From NCBI RefSeq assembly GCF_014873875.1, contig NZ_JADBEM010000001.1, positions 8,432,001-8,496,000 of the forward strand: a stretch of 64,000 nucleotides of DNA, in the 5' to 3' direction. Positions within the stretch are counted from its first letter, which is position 1. Each line of letters starts with the position of its first letter. This DNA comes from Actinopolymorpha pittospori. GTDB lineage: Bacteria > Actinomycetota > Actinomycetes > Propionibacteriales > Actinopolymorphaceae. The notes beneath the pieces were generated by a model. It ran no database searches, was not told the origin of the DNA, and worked only from the letters and a program-made list of their open reading frames with translations. This document shows positions 43,570 through 53,154 of the stretch, one piece after another. The position numbers and the translations under genes were made by a program.

Positions 43570-43880
43570 GTGTGTGGAGTCTCCCTGTGTGGATGAAGGG
43601 TGAGCGGTCGGAACCGCGTGGGGTGCGAATCCGGCCTCTCGAAGGGAGTCGACCAGCCGCGGAGTGAGAGGGCTCGCGACGGGACGGACTCGGCGGCCCA
43701 TTCTGCCAGACGAGGCGGCGTTCCTTCACCGTGCGGTACTACTCGTCGCCGGACCTCTGCTTCCGGCGCTGATCCATGCGGGGCGAACCTGGACAAAAGT
43801 CCTGCGAAACGAGTAACGCCGCGGCGTCCACGAAGTCTCCGCGGGCGGGACCGGCTCCAGCCCGGGTCGTGCGACCCGAC
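43570..43880. other. Upstream region of the rpsP operon
   Basis: These 311 nt between the amidohydrolase stop and rpsP hold no recognisable gene. A weak minus-strand promoter candidate reads CTTCAC at 43724-43729 (-35, complement GTGAAG) and ATTCTG at 43700-43705 (-10, complement CAGAAT), 18 nt apart. It would give a leader of about 125 nt before rpsP. Confidence 0.35.
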
Positions 43881-44972
43881 CTAGACGACGACCTTCCCGC
43901 GCAGCACCACCCGTGCCGGGGCCACGAGGACGCGGACGTCCTCGATCGGATCGTGGGAGTAGACCACGAAGTCGGCCGGAGCGCCCTCGGCGAGGTCGGC
44001 CGGCATGCCGAGCCACTTCCGAGCGCGCCACGACCCGGCCCCGAGAGCGTCGTACGCCGAGAGCCCGGCGCCTTCGGACAGCATCCGGATCTCGGTCGCG
44101 AGCAGCCCGTGCGGCAGGACGCCACCGGCGTCGGTTCCGGCGTAGATCGGCACACCCGCCTCGTGGGCGGAGCGCAGCGTGTCGTCGACCCGCGCGTGCA
44201 GGTCGCGCATGTGCCGTGCGTAGGCGGGGAACTTCGACTCACCGTGCGCGGCATAGGTCGGGAAGTTGTCGATCTGTCGACGGGTCGGCACCAGCGCCAC
44301 CTGACGCTCGGCCATCATCCCTATCAGCTCGTCCGAGAGTCCGGTGCCGTGCTCGAGGCAGTCGATGCCGGCCGCCAGCAGGTCGGGCAGGGACTCCTCC
44401 CCGAACACGTGCGCGGTCACCCGGGCGCCGAGTTCGTGCGCCTTCCCGATGGCGTCGGCGAGGACGTCGCCGGGCCAGCAGGGCGCGAGGTCACCGACGT
44501 CGCGGTCGATCCAGTCGCCGACCAGCTTGACCCAGCCGTCGCCGCGTCGAGCCTGCTCGGCCACCGTGTCGACGAGCTCGTGCGGCTCGATCTCGGCACC
44601 GTAGTTGCGGATGTAGCGCTTGGTCCGGGCGATGTGACGGCCCGCCCGGATGATCCGGGGCAGGTCCTCCCGGTCGTCGATCCAGCGGGTGTCCGCGGCA
44701 CTTCCGGCATCCCTGATCAGCAGGGTCCCCGCGTCACGGTTGGTGAGCGCCTGGAGCTCCTGTGCAGCGGGTGGGACCGCACCCTCGGCGTCCAGCCCGA
44801 CGTGGCAGTGGGCGTCGACGAGGCCCGGCACGATGTAGCCCTCGGCGACGAGCTCCGCGTCCGCGACCGGGCTGTAACTGATCCGCCCACCGACGACGTA
44901 GATGTCACGGTGCTCACCGTCGGGGAGGACGACGCCCCGGACCCGTAGTGCTCGCGTCGTCGGACCCGTCAC
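43881..44972 (-). CDS. Amidohydrolase family protein
   Basis: The 363-residue protein is a metal-dependent amidohydrolase. Metal ligands are visible as HCH in GLVDAHCHVGLD (about residue 55), a Lys in DGWVKLVGDW, His in VTAHVFGEE and CLEHGTGL, and Asp in IYAGTDAGG. The C-terminal GAPADFVVYSHDPIEDV is the usual composite-domain end. Its ATGA overlap puts it directly downstream of ffh, a conserved actinobacterial position between ffh and rpsP. The substrate is unknown; imidazolonepropionase- or prolidase-like enzymes are the closest types. Confidence 0.9.
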   Translation of the reverse strand: MTGPTTRALRVRGVVLPDGEHRDIYVVGGRISYSPVADAELVAEGYIVPGLVDAHCHVGLDAEGAVPPAAQELQALTNRDAGTLLIRDAGSAADTRWIDDREDLPRIIRAGRHIARTKRYIRNYGAEIEPHELVDTVAEQARRGDGWVKLVGDWIDRDVGDLAPCWPGDVLADAIGKAHELGARVTAHVFGEESLPDLLAAGIDCLEHGTGLSDELIGMMAERQVALVPTRRQIDNFPTYAAHGESKFPAYARHMRDLHARVDDTLRSAHEAGVPIYAGTDAGGVLPHGLLATEIRMLSEGAGLSAYDALGAGSWRARKWLGMPADLAEGAPADFVVYSHDPIEDVRVLVAPARVVLRGKVVV

Positions 44973-46570
44973 TTGCCGTCTTTCGGCAGCAGGTCGCGCA
45001 GCTCCTTCGGCAGCTCGAAGCCCTCGGGAACCTCCGCGGGGCCGCGCGTCAGGTCGGGCAGGCCGTCGCCTCCGAACGCGGGCGGTAGGGCGTCGCTCTC
45101 CGGGCGTTCCTGCGCGGTCACGGCGTCCTGACGGGCCCGCTTGGCCGGGTTGCCGGACCGACCGGCGCGCTGCGCCTTCTTGCCCTTGCCCTTGGCCTTC
45201 TTGGCCTTGCGGTTGCCGCCGCCGATCGCTCCCATGCCGGGGATGTTGGGCATGCCCGGCACGCCCTTCCCCTGGCTGAGCTGGCTCATCATCTTGCGGG
45301 CCTCGAGGAACCGCTCCACCAGCAGGTTGACGTCGGTGACCGTGGTGCCGGAGCCGCCCGCGATGCGGGAACGCCGCGAGCCGTTGATGAGCTTGGGGTC
45401 GTCGCGCTCCGCCGGCGTCATCGAACGGATGATCGCCTCGACCTTGTCGAGCTCGCGGTCGTCGAGCTGGTCGACCTGGTTGCGGATGTCGCCGAGCCCG
45501 GGAAGCATGCCGAGGATCTTCGACAGCGAGCCCATCTTGCGGACGGCCTGCATCTGGGCGAGGAAGTCCTCGAGGGTGAAGCCGCGCTCGGTCTTGAGCT
45601 TCTCGGCGACCCGCGCCGTCTGCTCCTGGTCGAACGCCTTCTCGGCCGTCTCGATGAGGGTGAGGACGTCGCCCATGCCGAGGATGCGCGAAGCCATCCG
45701 GTCGGGGTGGAAGACGTCGAAGTCCTCGAGCTTCTCGCCGTTGGAGGCGAACATCACGGGCCGGCCGGTGACGTGTCGGACCGAGAGCGCGGCACCGCCG
45801 CGGGCGTCGCCGTCGAGCTTGGAGAGCACCACGCCGTCGAAGCCGACACCGTCCCGGAAGGCTTCGGCCGTGGTGACGGCGTCCTGACCGATCATCGCGT
45901 CGACGACGAAGAGGATCTCGTCCGGCTTCACCGCATCGCGGATGTCGGTCGCCTGCTGCATCATCTCGGTGTCGACACCCAGCCGGCCGGCGGTGTCGAC
46001 GACCACGACGTCGTACAGCTTGGTGCGGGCGTGCTCGATGCTTCGGCGCGCCACGTCGACCGGGTCGCCGACACCGCTGCCGGGTTCGGGTGCGAAGACC
46101 GCGACCCCGGCGCGTTCGCCGACGACCTCGAGCTGTTGGACGGCATTGGGGCGCTGCAGGTCGGCCGCCACGAGCAGGGGCTGGTGACCCTGCGCCTTCA
46201 GCCAGCGGCCGAGCTTGCCCGCGAGGGTGGTCTTACCGGCACCCTGCAGGCCGGCGAGCATGATGACGGTCGGCGGAGTCTTGGCGAACCGCAGCCGGCG
46301 CGTGTCACCGCCGAGGATCTCGATGAGCTCCTCGTTGACGATCTTGATGACCTGCTCGGCCGGGTTGAGGGCCTGGTGGACGTCGGCGCCGCGGGCGCGT
46401 TCCCTGAGCTGGGCGATGAAGGCACGCACGACCGGCAGCGCGACGTCGGCCTCCAGCAGCGCGATCCGGATCTCCCGCGCGCTGGCATCGAGGTCAGCGT
46501 CGGTGAGCCGGCCCTTGCTGCGGAGCCGCTTGAACGTCGCCTCGAGGCGATCCTGAAGTGTCGCGAACAC
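44969..46570 (-). CDS. ffh: Signal recognition particle protein Ffh
   Basis: Ffh with 4.5S RNA targets nascent membrane proteins to FtsY. The 533-residue protein has the N domain, the GTPase site (GLQGAGKTTLAGKLGRWL), DTAGRLGVD and TKLDGDARGG-like SKLDGDARGG. The Met-rich M domain (FTLEDFLAQMQAVRKMGSLSKILGMLPG, RSRIAGGSGTTVTDVN) binds RNA. A basic Lys/Gly tail follows. The start is GTG 46570. Its receptor ftsY is 13 kb upstream in the same window. Its stop overlaps the amidohydrolase start by 4 nt. Confidence 0.97.
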   Translation of the reverse strand: MFATLQDRLEATFKRLRSKGRLTDADLDASAREIRIALLEADVALPVVRAFIAQLRERARGADVHQALNPAEQVIKIVNEELIEILGGDTRRLRFAKTPPTVIMLAGLQGAGKTTLAGKLGRWLKAQGHQPLLVAADLQRPNAVQQLEVVGERAGVAVFAPEPGSGVGDPVDVARRSIEHARTKLYDVVVVDTAGRLGVDTEMMQQATDIRDAVKPDEILFVVDAMIGQDAVTTAEAFRDGVGFDGVVLSKLDGDARGGAALSVRHVTGRPVMFASNGEKLEDFDVFHPDRMASRILGMGDVLTLIETAEKAFDQEQTARVAEKLKTERGFTLEDFLAQMQAVRKMGSLSKILGMLPGLGDIRNQVDQLDDRELDKVEAIIRSMTPAERDDPKLINGSRRSRIAGGSGTTVTDVNLLVERFLEARKMMSQLSQGKGVPGMPNIPGMGAIGGGNRKAKKAKGKGKKAQRAGRSGNPAKRARQDAVTAQERPESDALPPAFGGDGLPDLTRGPAEVPEGFELPKELRDLLPKDGK

Positions 46571-46739
46571 GGTGGCAGTCTGGTCCTCGCTCGACGTGGT
46601 GGGGTCCTGCCAGAGTAGCCGTCTGTCCGGCCGGGATGGGCGGGCCGCCGCATGGTTGGGGTCGTCTCGTGCGATTTCTGACGATACATGCCGACCTGCG
46701 CGAGCGTCAGCCGGCAGGATCTTCCGCCCTGTACGTCCC

Positions 46740-49163
46740 CTATGCGAGGGACTTCCGCACCGACCGGGAGATCTCCGCGGCCGTGGTGTCCGCGAGCGGA
46801 CCTCCTTCGGGCCGGGTCAGGTAGAAGACGTCGACCGCGTTGTCGGCCCAGGTGCTCACGTGGGCCGAACGCACCGAGCACCCCGCGGCGGCGAGCACCG
46901 CGCAGACGTGGTGGAACAACCCGGGACGGTCGTGTGCGCGTACCTCGAGCACGGTGGCCGCCGTGGACGCTCCGCCGACGACCCGCACCTGCGCGGCAGC
47001 GACGTCCGCGCCGTCGGCACTGGCAGCGTCGGCGCCGGCACCGTTCTGAGCCGCGCCGACCGGTCCCGCGCCTGCCGTGCCCACGCCGCCTCGCCTGCGG
47101 GTCCGACCCTTCGAAGAGGTCGCGTACGCCGCGTCGAGGCCGGCCAGCCGGTCGGCGAGGTCGGTGCCGCCGGCCAGCGCGGCGGTCAGGCGTTCGCGCA
47201 GCACGGCCCGCTCCGGCGGATCACCGGAGACCGACCAGATCGAGACACCCATGCCGTCCAGGGTGTGGACCGACGCGGAGCGGACGGAGAGCCGGGCGAG
47301 CGCGAGGACGCCGGCCACGGTCGCGAGCAGGCCCATCTGGTCCGGCGCCACGACCGTCAGCTGGCTGGCGCCGACCTCTCCCCCCTCCCGCGGCTCGATC
47401 ACCACGTCCAACCCGCCGCGCTGCGCGAGCAGCCGCTGCCAGGTCGCGAGCGGGCCGGGTTGGGGAAGCTGGCCGCGTTCGAGCGTACGGCGCACCCGGT
47501 CGACGAGCCGCTCGACGAGTGCCGCCCGCCACGGTGTCCAGGCGGCCGAACCGGTCGCCCGCGCGTCCGCCTCGGTCAGTGCGGCGAGCAGCTCCAGGGT
47601 GTCCGCGTCCCGGACCACCGCCGCCACCTGCTTGATCGTGGTCGGGTCGTCGAGGTCGCGCCGGGTGGCCGTGTCGGCCAGCAACAGGTGATGGCGGACG
47701 AGCAGGACGAGCGTGGCCGTGTCGTCGGCGTCGAAGCCCCACCGGGGCGCCAGTCGGGCCGCGATCCGCGCGCCGGTCACGCTGTGGTCGGGCGATCCGT
47801 CGCCCTTGCCCATGTCGTGCAGCAGGGCGGCGACGAGCAGCAGGTCCGGCCGGTAGACCCAGCGGACCAGTCGGGCGGCCTGGACGCAGGTGTCGAGCAG
47901 GTGCCGGTCGACGGTGTGCCGGTGGACCGGCGAGTACTGCGGGGCGCACCGCACCCGGTCCCACTCGGGCACCAGGTCCGCGACGAGTCCGGCCTGGTCG
48001 CACGCCTCCCAGACCGGGAGCAGGTCCGGCCCGGCGCCCAGGAGCGCGGTGAACAGCCGGCGAGCCTCGTCCGGCCACGGGGTGGGCAGCGGCCGGTGCG
48101 CACCGGCCAGCCGGTCGGCGGTGTGCGGGGCGAGCAGCAGGCCACGGTCGGCAGCCGCGTAGGCGGCGCGCAGCGGCAGCATCGGGTCGGTGCCGAGCCG
48201 CGCGTCGGGAGCGAGGACCACCTCGCCGTCGACCGAGGCGACGCCGGGCGCGACCGGGGTGAGTACGGGACCCGGGCGCTGGCGGGAACGGGCACCACGC
48301 CGGACCGACCGGCCGGCGAGCGCACGCCCTACCCGCCGCCAGGTGACGTCGGAGAGGTGGCTCATGGTGCGGCCGAGCTGGTAGACGTGTCGGAGCAGGG
48401 CGTCCCGGTCGGCGAGCCCGAGCCCGGCCGCCACATCCGCCTGCAGGTCGGCGAGCAGCCGGTCGGTCGGGCGGCGCCCGCAGACCTCGTGCAGGACGTC
48501 GCGGACGTCGAGCAGGCCCTCCCGGATCCGCGCGGCGTTCGCCTGGGGCACCTCCACCAGCCAGGTGGCGGCGAGCGCCCGAAGGACCACGCCGTCGCGC
48601 AGGCCACCACGGGCCTCCTTCAGATCCGGCTCCAGCAGGGCGGCGATCTCCCCAACCCGGTCCCCCCGCTCCCGGACGCTCTCCTCCAGCTCGGGCAGCC
48701 GGCGAGGTGCCGTACGCCGCCATGCCGCCAGCAACGTCGTCCGCAACTGGATCGTCAGCGCGGCGTCCCCGGCGACGTGCCGGGCGTCGAGCAGCGACAG
48801 GGCCGAGCGCAGGTCACCGGCGGCGGCCGTGAGGGTCTCGTCGAGCGTGCGGACGCTGTGGTCGAGCGCGATCCGGTCGTCCCAGAGCGGGTACCACAGC
48901 CGCTCGGCGATCGCCGCGACGTCTGGGCAGCGGTCGTCGTGGAGCAGCAGGACGTCGAGGTCGCTCGCCGCGGACAGCTCCTCTCGGCCGTAGCCGCCGA
49001 GGGCCACCACACAGACGCCGCTCGCGGTGGTCTCGGTGGCCGTCAGCGCGTCGGCGAGCAGCGAGCGAAGCCGCTCGTCGGCACCGCGGGTACGCTCCGC
49101 CCGCGAGCGGCCGACCTGGGTCAGCAGCTCGCGGGCGGAGGGAACCGGCGTCGATGCGGGCAT
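46740..49163 (-). CDS. glnD: [Protein-PII] nucleotidylyltransferase (GlnD)
   Basis: GlnD senses glutamine and modifies PII. The 807-residue protein from ATG 49163 has the nucleotidyltransferase motif ALGGYGREELSAASDLDVLLLHD. An HD domain (LLHDMGKGDGSPDHSVTGARIA) removes the modification. Two C-terminal ACT domains (VVAPDQMGLLATVAGVLALA and VRAHDRPGLFHHVCAVLAAAG) bind glutamine. In actinobacteria the enzyme usually adenylylates rather than uridylylates PII. It follows glnB by 12 nt, in the conserved amtB-glnB-glnD order. Confidence 0.96.
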   Translation of the reverse strand: MPASTPVPSARELLTQVGRSRAERTRGADERLRSLLADALTATETTASGVCVVALGGYGREELSAASDLDVLLLHDDRCPDVAAIAERLWYPLWDDRIALDHSVRTLDETLTAAAGDLRSALSLLDARHVAGDAALTIQLRTTLLAAWRRTAPRRLPELEESVRERGDRVGEIAALLEPDLKEARGGLRDGVVLRALAATWLVEVPQANAARIREGLLDVRDVLHEVCGRRPTDRLLADLQADVAAGLGLADRDALLRHVYQLGRTMSHLSDVTWRRVGRALAGRSVRRGARSRQRPGPVLTPVAPGVASVDGEVVLAPDARLGTDPMLPLRAAYAAADRGLLLAPHTADRLAGAHRPLPTPWPDEARRLFTALLGAGPDLLPVWEACDQAGLVADLVPEWDRVRCAPQYSPVHRHTVDRHLLDTCVQAARLVRWVYRPDLLLVAALLHDMGKGDGSPDHSVTGARIAARLAPRWGFDADDTATLVLLVRHHLLLADTATRRDLDDPTTIKQVAAVVRDADTLELLAALTEADARATGSAAWTPWRAALVERLVDRVRRTLERGQLPQPGPLATWQRLLAQRGGLDVVIEPREGGEVGASQLTVVAPDQMGLLATVAGVLALARLSVRSASVHTLDGMGVSIWSVSGDPPERAVLRERLTAALAGGTDLADRLAGLDAAYATSSKGRTRRRGGVGTAGAGPVGAAQNGAGADAASADGADVAAAQVRVVGGASTAATVLEVRAHDRPGLFHHVCAVLAAAGCSVRSAHVSTWADNAVDVFYLTRPEGGPLADTTAAEISRSVRKSLA

Positions 49164-49175
49164 CGTCGGCAAGTC

Positions 49176-49514
49176 CTACAGCGCCTCCGGTCCGTGTTCG
49201 CCGGTCCGAACCCGGACCACGCTCTCGACGGGGACGACCCAGACCTTGCCGTCACCGATCTTGCCGGTGTGGGCGCTCTTCACCACGACGTCCACGATGT
49301 CGTCGACGTCGGCGTCATCGACCACGATCTCGAGTCGAACCTTCGGCACCAGGTCGATCTCGTACTCCGCACCGCGGTAGACCTCGGTGTGGCCCTTCTG
49401 GCGTCCGTACCCGCTCGCCTCCGTGACCGTCATGCCGGAGACGCCGAACGCCTCGAGTGCGGCGCGTACCTCGTCCAACCGGTGTGGCTTGATGACGGCG
49501 GTCACCAGCTTCAT
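49176..49514 (-). CDS. glnB: Nitrogen regulatory protein PII (GlnB/GlnK)
   Basis: The 112-residue PII binds ATP/ADP and 2-oxoglutarate and controls AmtB and nitrogen enzymes. The N-terminus KLVTAVIKPHRLDEVRAALE, the T-loop GRQKGHTEVYRGAEYEIDLVPK with modifiable Tyr51, and the C-terminal GKIGDGKVWVV are all intact. Its ATG overlaps the amtB stop by 4 nt, so the transporter and its regulator are translated together. Confidence 0.97.
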   Translation of the reverse strand: MKLVTAVIKPHRLDEVRAALEAFGVSGMTVTEASGYGRQKGHTEVYRGAEYEIDLVPKVRLEIVVDDADVDDIVDVVVKSAHTGKIGDGKVWVVPVESVVRVRTGEHGPEAL

Positions 49515-50920
49515 CGGGTCACGCTCCCTTCCTTGTCCTCAGCCGACTCCCCGGCCGAGTCCACCGCCGGCTTCTCGGCCGACTCTGTCGACTCCTCCGC
49601 GGAGGAGCTCGGGCCGTGCTCGGACCTCAGGCTCATGGTCTCGCGCATGAAGTGGCCGCGGGAGCCGCCACCGATCGTGCTGAAGTCGTACGCCGTCTCC
49701 GCGTGCTCGGCGAGGTCGATACCGCTCACCTCGTCGTCGGCGCTGATCCGGAAGCCCATCAGCTTGTCGATGACCTTGCCGATGACGTACGTCAGGACGA
49801 AGGAGTACGCGAGGACGGCCGCGGCCGCGACGATCTGCCGCCACAGCTGGCCGAACCCACCACCGTAGAAGAGACCGGCGACTCCGGCCGGGGCTGTCGC
49901 CGAGGCGAGGAGACCGATGAGCAGCGTGCCGGCCAGACCGCCGACGAGGTGGACACCCACCACGTCGAGGGAGTCGTCGAAGCCGAACCTCGTCTTCAAC
50001 CCGACGGCGAGCGCACACAGCACACCGGCGACCAGGCCGACCAGGATCGCCCCGACCGGGGTGACCGAGGCGCAGGCCGGCGTGATGGCCACCAGGCCGG
50101 CGACCGCACCGGACGCCGCGCCGAGGGTCGTGGCCTTCCCGTCCCGGAACTTCTCGACCAGGATCCAGGCGAGGAGCGCGGCCGCCGTGGCGACCTGGGT
50201 GTTGATGAACGCCACACCGGCGAAGTGGTTGGCGGCGAGGGCGGAACCCGCATTGAAGCCGAACCACCCGAACCACAGCAGACCCGCACCGAGCAGGACC
50301 AGCGGCAGGTTGTGCGGACGCATCGGCTCCCTACGCCAGCCGACCCGCTTGCCGAGGACCAGGGCGAGCGCGAGGCCGGCCGCACCGGCGTTGATGTGGA
50401 CCGCTGTTCCACCCGCGAAGTCGAGCGCCTTCAACCGGTCGGCGATCCAGCCGCCGTTGCCCTCGTCGAAGAAGAACACCCAGTGCGCGACCGGGAAGTA
50501 GACGATGGTCGCCCAGGCGACGATGAAGACGATCCAGGCGCTGAACTTCGTCCGGTCGGCGATCGCACCCGAGATCAGGGCGACGGTGATGATGGCGAAC
50601 ATCGCCTGGAACGCGACGAAGACCGTGGACGGGATGGTGCCGACCAGCGAGTTCTCGCCCAGCAGTCCCTTCAGGCCGACCTCGCCCAGGCCACCGATGA
50701 GTCCCCCACCGACGTCGGTCGAGAACGACAGCGAGTAGCCGTAGAGCACCCAGAGGATGCTCACGACGCCGATCGCGGCGAAGTTCATCATGAGCATGTT
50801 GAGCACGCCCTTGGCCCGGACCATGCCGCCGTAGAACAGCGCCAGTCCGGGAGTCATCAGTAAGACAAGGGCGGCACTGGCCAACACCCAGGCGGTGTCG
50901 CCGGCACTGAGCTCGGGCAT
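49511..50920 (-). CDS. amtB: Ammonium transporter (Amt family)
   Basis: From ATG 50920 (GGAGGAG upstream) the product is 469 residues with eleven membrane helices. Amt landmarks are TAWVLASAALVLLMTPGLALFYGGMVRAKGVLN at the N-terminus, the twin pore His residues in VHINAGAAGLALALVLG and VVGVHLVGGLAGTLLIGLLA, and AMFAIITVALISGAIADR. A C-terminal cytosolic region (DDEVSGIDLAEHAETAYDF) interacts with PII, followed by a Ser/Glu-rich tail. It leads the amtB-glnB-glnD operon. In-frame sequence upstream of the ATG is not family-like. Confidence 0.96.
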   Translation of the reverse strand: MPELSAGDTAWVLASAALVLLMTPGLALFYGGMVRAKGVLNMLMMNFAAIGVVSILWVLYGYSLSFSTDVGGGLIGGLGEVGLKGLLGENSLVGTIPSTVFVAFQAMFAIITVALISGAIADRTKFSAWIVFIVAWATIVYFPVAHWVFFFDEGNGGWIADRLKALDFAGGTAVHINAGAAGLALALVLGKRVGWRREPMRPHNLPLVLLGAGLLWFGWFGFNAGSALAANHFAGVAFINTQVATAAALLAWILVEKFRDGKATTLGAASGAVAGLVAITPACASVTPVGAILVGLVAGVLCALAVGLKTRFGFDDSLDVVGVHLVGGLAGTLLIGLLASATAPAGVAGLFYGGGFGQLWRQIVAAAAVLAYSFVLTYVIGKVIDKLMGFRISADDEVSGIDLAEHAETAYDFSTIGGGSRGHFMRETMSLRSEHGPSSSAEESTESAEKPAVDSAGESAEDKEGSVTR

Positions 50921-51237
50921 CGTGTCTCCTCCTGTGGAGAGGGTCCGGAGCTGGTCAGGTGCTGGAGATGCGGGAGCCCGGTGACCGGGACCATCGACGG
51001 CTTCGACGGCCGCCGGGCGGGCTCTCGAGGATTCGGCAAGACTGGTCGCCCCGTGTTTCGTCGGCACGAGCCCGTTGTTGCGGCGCGATGACGGAACACC
51101 CCGGCAATGTGAAATCCGTGTGAACCACGGCCGCCCTGCCGGCGTCGCCACCGGGAGTTCCGACGCCTGCGACCTCAGTCACCGTCTTCCGCGGAAAACC
51201 GGCGTCCCGGGGCGGATCGGCGATGTCGCGACCGCGG
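50921..51237. other. Upstream region of amtB
   Basis: The 317 nt between pabB and amtB carry no gene and should hold the nitrogen-responsive amtB promoter. I could not find a clear GlnR-type pair of boxes, only isolated GTGAC/GTCAC-like half-motifs. Confidence 0.4.
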
Positions 51238-52710
51238 CTAGAAGGTCCGTTCCGGGGCGTTTCCCGGCGCTGTCTCCGGCGCTGTCTCCGGGGCGGGCGG
51301 AAGGGCACGCAGCGGCACGGCGGCCTTGACCAGCATCTCGTCCCACTCCTCGACCGGATCCGAGTCGAGCACGATCGCGCCGCCGGCCCCCACGGTGACC
51401 CGTCCCTCGTGGATCACCGCGGTCCGGATCACCACGCTCAGGTCAGCCGTACCCGTCAACCCGAACTGACCGAGCGCACCGGAGTAGATCCCGCGGGCGC
51501 GGGACTCGAGCTCGTCCAGGATCCGCATCGTGCGCAGCTTCGGCGCACCGGTCATGGATCCCGGCGGGAAACAGGCGCGGGCGGCACCGACCGGACCGAC
51601 CTCGGCGCGCAGCCGGCCGCGGACCGTGGAGACGAGGTGGTGCACGGTGGCGTAGGACTCGAGGGCCAGGAACGCCGGCACGGTGATGCTGCCCGGCTCG
51701 CAGACCCGGCCGAGGTCGTTGCGTACGAGGTCGACGATCATGAGGTTCTCGGCCCGGGTCTTGGTACTCGTCAACAGCTCCTTGCGGGCGAGCTCGTCCA
51801 ACCCGGGATCTCCGCTGCGTGGCACGGTTCCCTTGATCGGCCGGCTCTCGGCGTATCCCTCGCGGTCCACGGTGAGGAAGCGTTCCGGTGAGGCCGAGAG
51901 GACGTGGACGCCGTCCAGGCGCAGGTACGCGGCGTAGGGGGCGGGATTGAGGCGCCGCAGCCGCCGGTAGACCTCCAGAGGCGTGCCCGTGAAGGGCATC
52001 TCGACGGTGTTGGTGAGGCAGATCTCGTAGCTCTCCCCCGCCCGCAGCCTGGCCAGACAGGTCTCCACGTCCCGCAGATAGGCGTCACGCGGACGGTCCA
52101 GCCAGGGCTCCGGCTCCGGGCCGGAACCGCCGGAGGGCACCCCCGGCCGGCTCCCGCCCGGCCGCGCGGCGCCCGGCTCCTCCACCTGCCCGGCCGACTC
52201 CGATGCGGCCGCCAGGTCGGTGAGGATGGCGGCGGCCTCCTCCAACCAGGCGGCGGGTTCGCCGTCGGCGACGAGTTCGACGACCCACGTACGCCGCTCC
52301 TCGTGGTCGACCCCGACGTACCTCGTCGCGGCGAGCCAGCACGCGTCCGGCAGGGGCGAGACGTGCGGGCCCGCCGCGCCGTCGTGGGCCTTCAGCTCAT
52401 ACCCGAAGTAGCCGACGTAGCCGCAGGCGAGCTCCCTGGGGAGTTCGTCCGGCACATCGACACGACGGCGGTCGGCGAGCCGGCGTTCCAGCCGGTCGAA
52501 GATGGTCTCCCCGCCCTCGCCGACGCGCTCGGTGAGCACCTCCTCGTGCGGCCCCGCGGACTCTCCCAGTACGGAGTAGCGGGCCGAGCCCCCGAGCAGG
52601 CTGCTGTCGAGCCAGAACGCCCATCTGCCGACACCGAAGAGCGCCGCGAACGCCCGCTCGGTGTCCACGGGGAACGCCAGCTCACGGCAGCGCAGGGACC
52701 AGCTCGTCAC
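51238..52710 (-). CDS. pabB: Aminodeoxychorismate synthase component I (PabB-type)
   Basis: PabB aminates chorismate to ADC for p-aminobenzoate and folate. The 490-residue chorismate-binding enzyme has the N-terminal domain (ACGYVGYFGYELKA, about residue 95). The catalytic part includes ESYEICLTNTVEM and SPERFLTVDREGYAESRPIKGTVPRS. The Lys in PIKGT is typical of PabB; anthranilate synthase has PIAGT. FPPGSMTGAPKLRTM and GIYSGALGQFGLTG complete the site. No pabA or pabC is adjacent. A Ser/Pro/Gly-rich linker of about 40 residues separates the halves. The start at 52710 is an in-frame ATG. Confidence 0.92.
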   Translation of the reverse strand: MTSWSLRCRELAFPVDTERAFAALFGVGRWAFWLDSSLLGGSARYSVLGESAGPHEEVLTERVGEGGETIFDRLERRLADRRRVDVPDELPRELACGYVGYFGYELKAHDGAAGPHVSPLPDACWLAATRYVGVDHEERRTWVVELVADGEPAAWLEEAAAILTDLAAASESAGQVEEPGAARPGGSRPGVPSGGSGPEPEPWLDRPRDAYLRDVETCLARLRAGESYEICLTNTVEMPFTGTPLEVYRRLRRLNPAPYAAYLRLDGVHVLSASPERFLTVDREGYAESRPIKGTVPRSGDPGLDELARKELLTSTKTRAENLMIVDLVRNDLGRVCEPGSITVPAFLALESYATVHHLVSTVRGRLRAEVGPVGAARACFPPGSMTGAPKLRTMRILDELESRARGIYSGALGQFGLTGTADLSVVIRTAVIHEGRVTVGAGGAIVLDSDPVEEWDEMLVKAAVPLRALPPAPETAPETAPGNAPERTF

Positions 52711-52767
52711 CGCACCAGCATGCCGCCCGGGGGTGGAGAAGACAGCGCCCGACCCGAAACCGGGCGC

Positions 52768-53154
52768 TCAGCCGAGCTGGAGCACGTCCTCCAGCTCGGC
52801 CAGCAGGCGAGCCCTGGAACGTGCGCCGACCAGGGACCTGACGAGCTGTCCGTCGCGGTAGACCTGCAGGGTGGGTACGGCGAGGACACCGCAGGCCGCG
52901 CCGGTCGACGGGTTCTCGTCGGTGTTGATCTTCGCGACCGTCAACCGGTCGGCGTACTCCGCGGCGATCTGCTCCAGGACCGGAGCGATCATCCGGCAGG
53001 GCGGGCACCAGGGCGCCCAGAAGTCGACCAGGACGGTCCGGTCGGCGCGGAGCACCCGCTCGCCGAAGTCGGCGTCGGTCACGGTCACCGTGGCGGGGTG
53101 ACCGGACCTCGCGGGGTTCGTGGGGGTGGTCGCGTTCGGCGCCTTCAACAACAT
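52768..53154 (-). CDS. Thioredoxin-fold protein with WCPPC active site
   Basis: The 128-residue thioredoxin has the redox site WAPWCPPC (C50, C53), cis-Pro94 in GVLAVPTLQVYRDG, and VTDADFGERVL at the start of the fold. The usual WCGPC is WCPPC here, which raises the redox potential in known variants. No signal peptide is visible. It follows the merR gene with a 10-nt overlap (start 53154, merR stop 53145). Because merR carries a one-base insertion, its first frame would run on into trxA without a stop, giving a 251-residue fusion. Confidence 0.92.
   Translation of the reverse strand: MLLKAPNATTPTNPARSGHPATVTVTDADFGERVLRADRTVLVDFWAPWCPPCRMIAPVLEQIAAEYADRLTVAKINTDENPSTGAACGVLAVPTLQVYRDGQLVRSLVGARSRARLLAELEDVLQLG

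Noticed and set aside
46572..49868. A very long plus-strand open frame opposite glnD and glnB
   Set aside because: It has no domain pattern, is Arg/Gly/Ala/Pro-rich, and is the usual antisense shadow of high-GC coding. The glnD frame has all family motifs.
50921..51237. GlnR operator upstream of amtB
   Set aside because: Only scattered GTGAC/GTCAC-like half-sites were found. The spaced pair of boxes expected for GlnR is not convincing.
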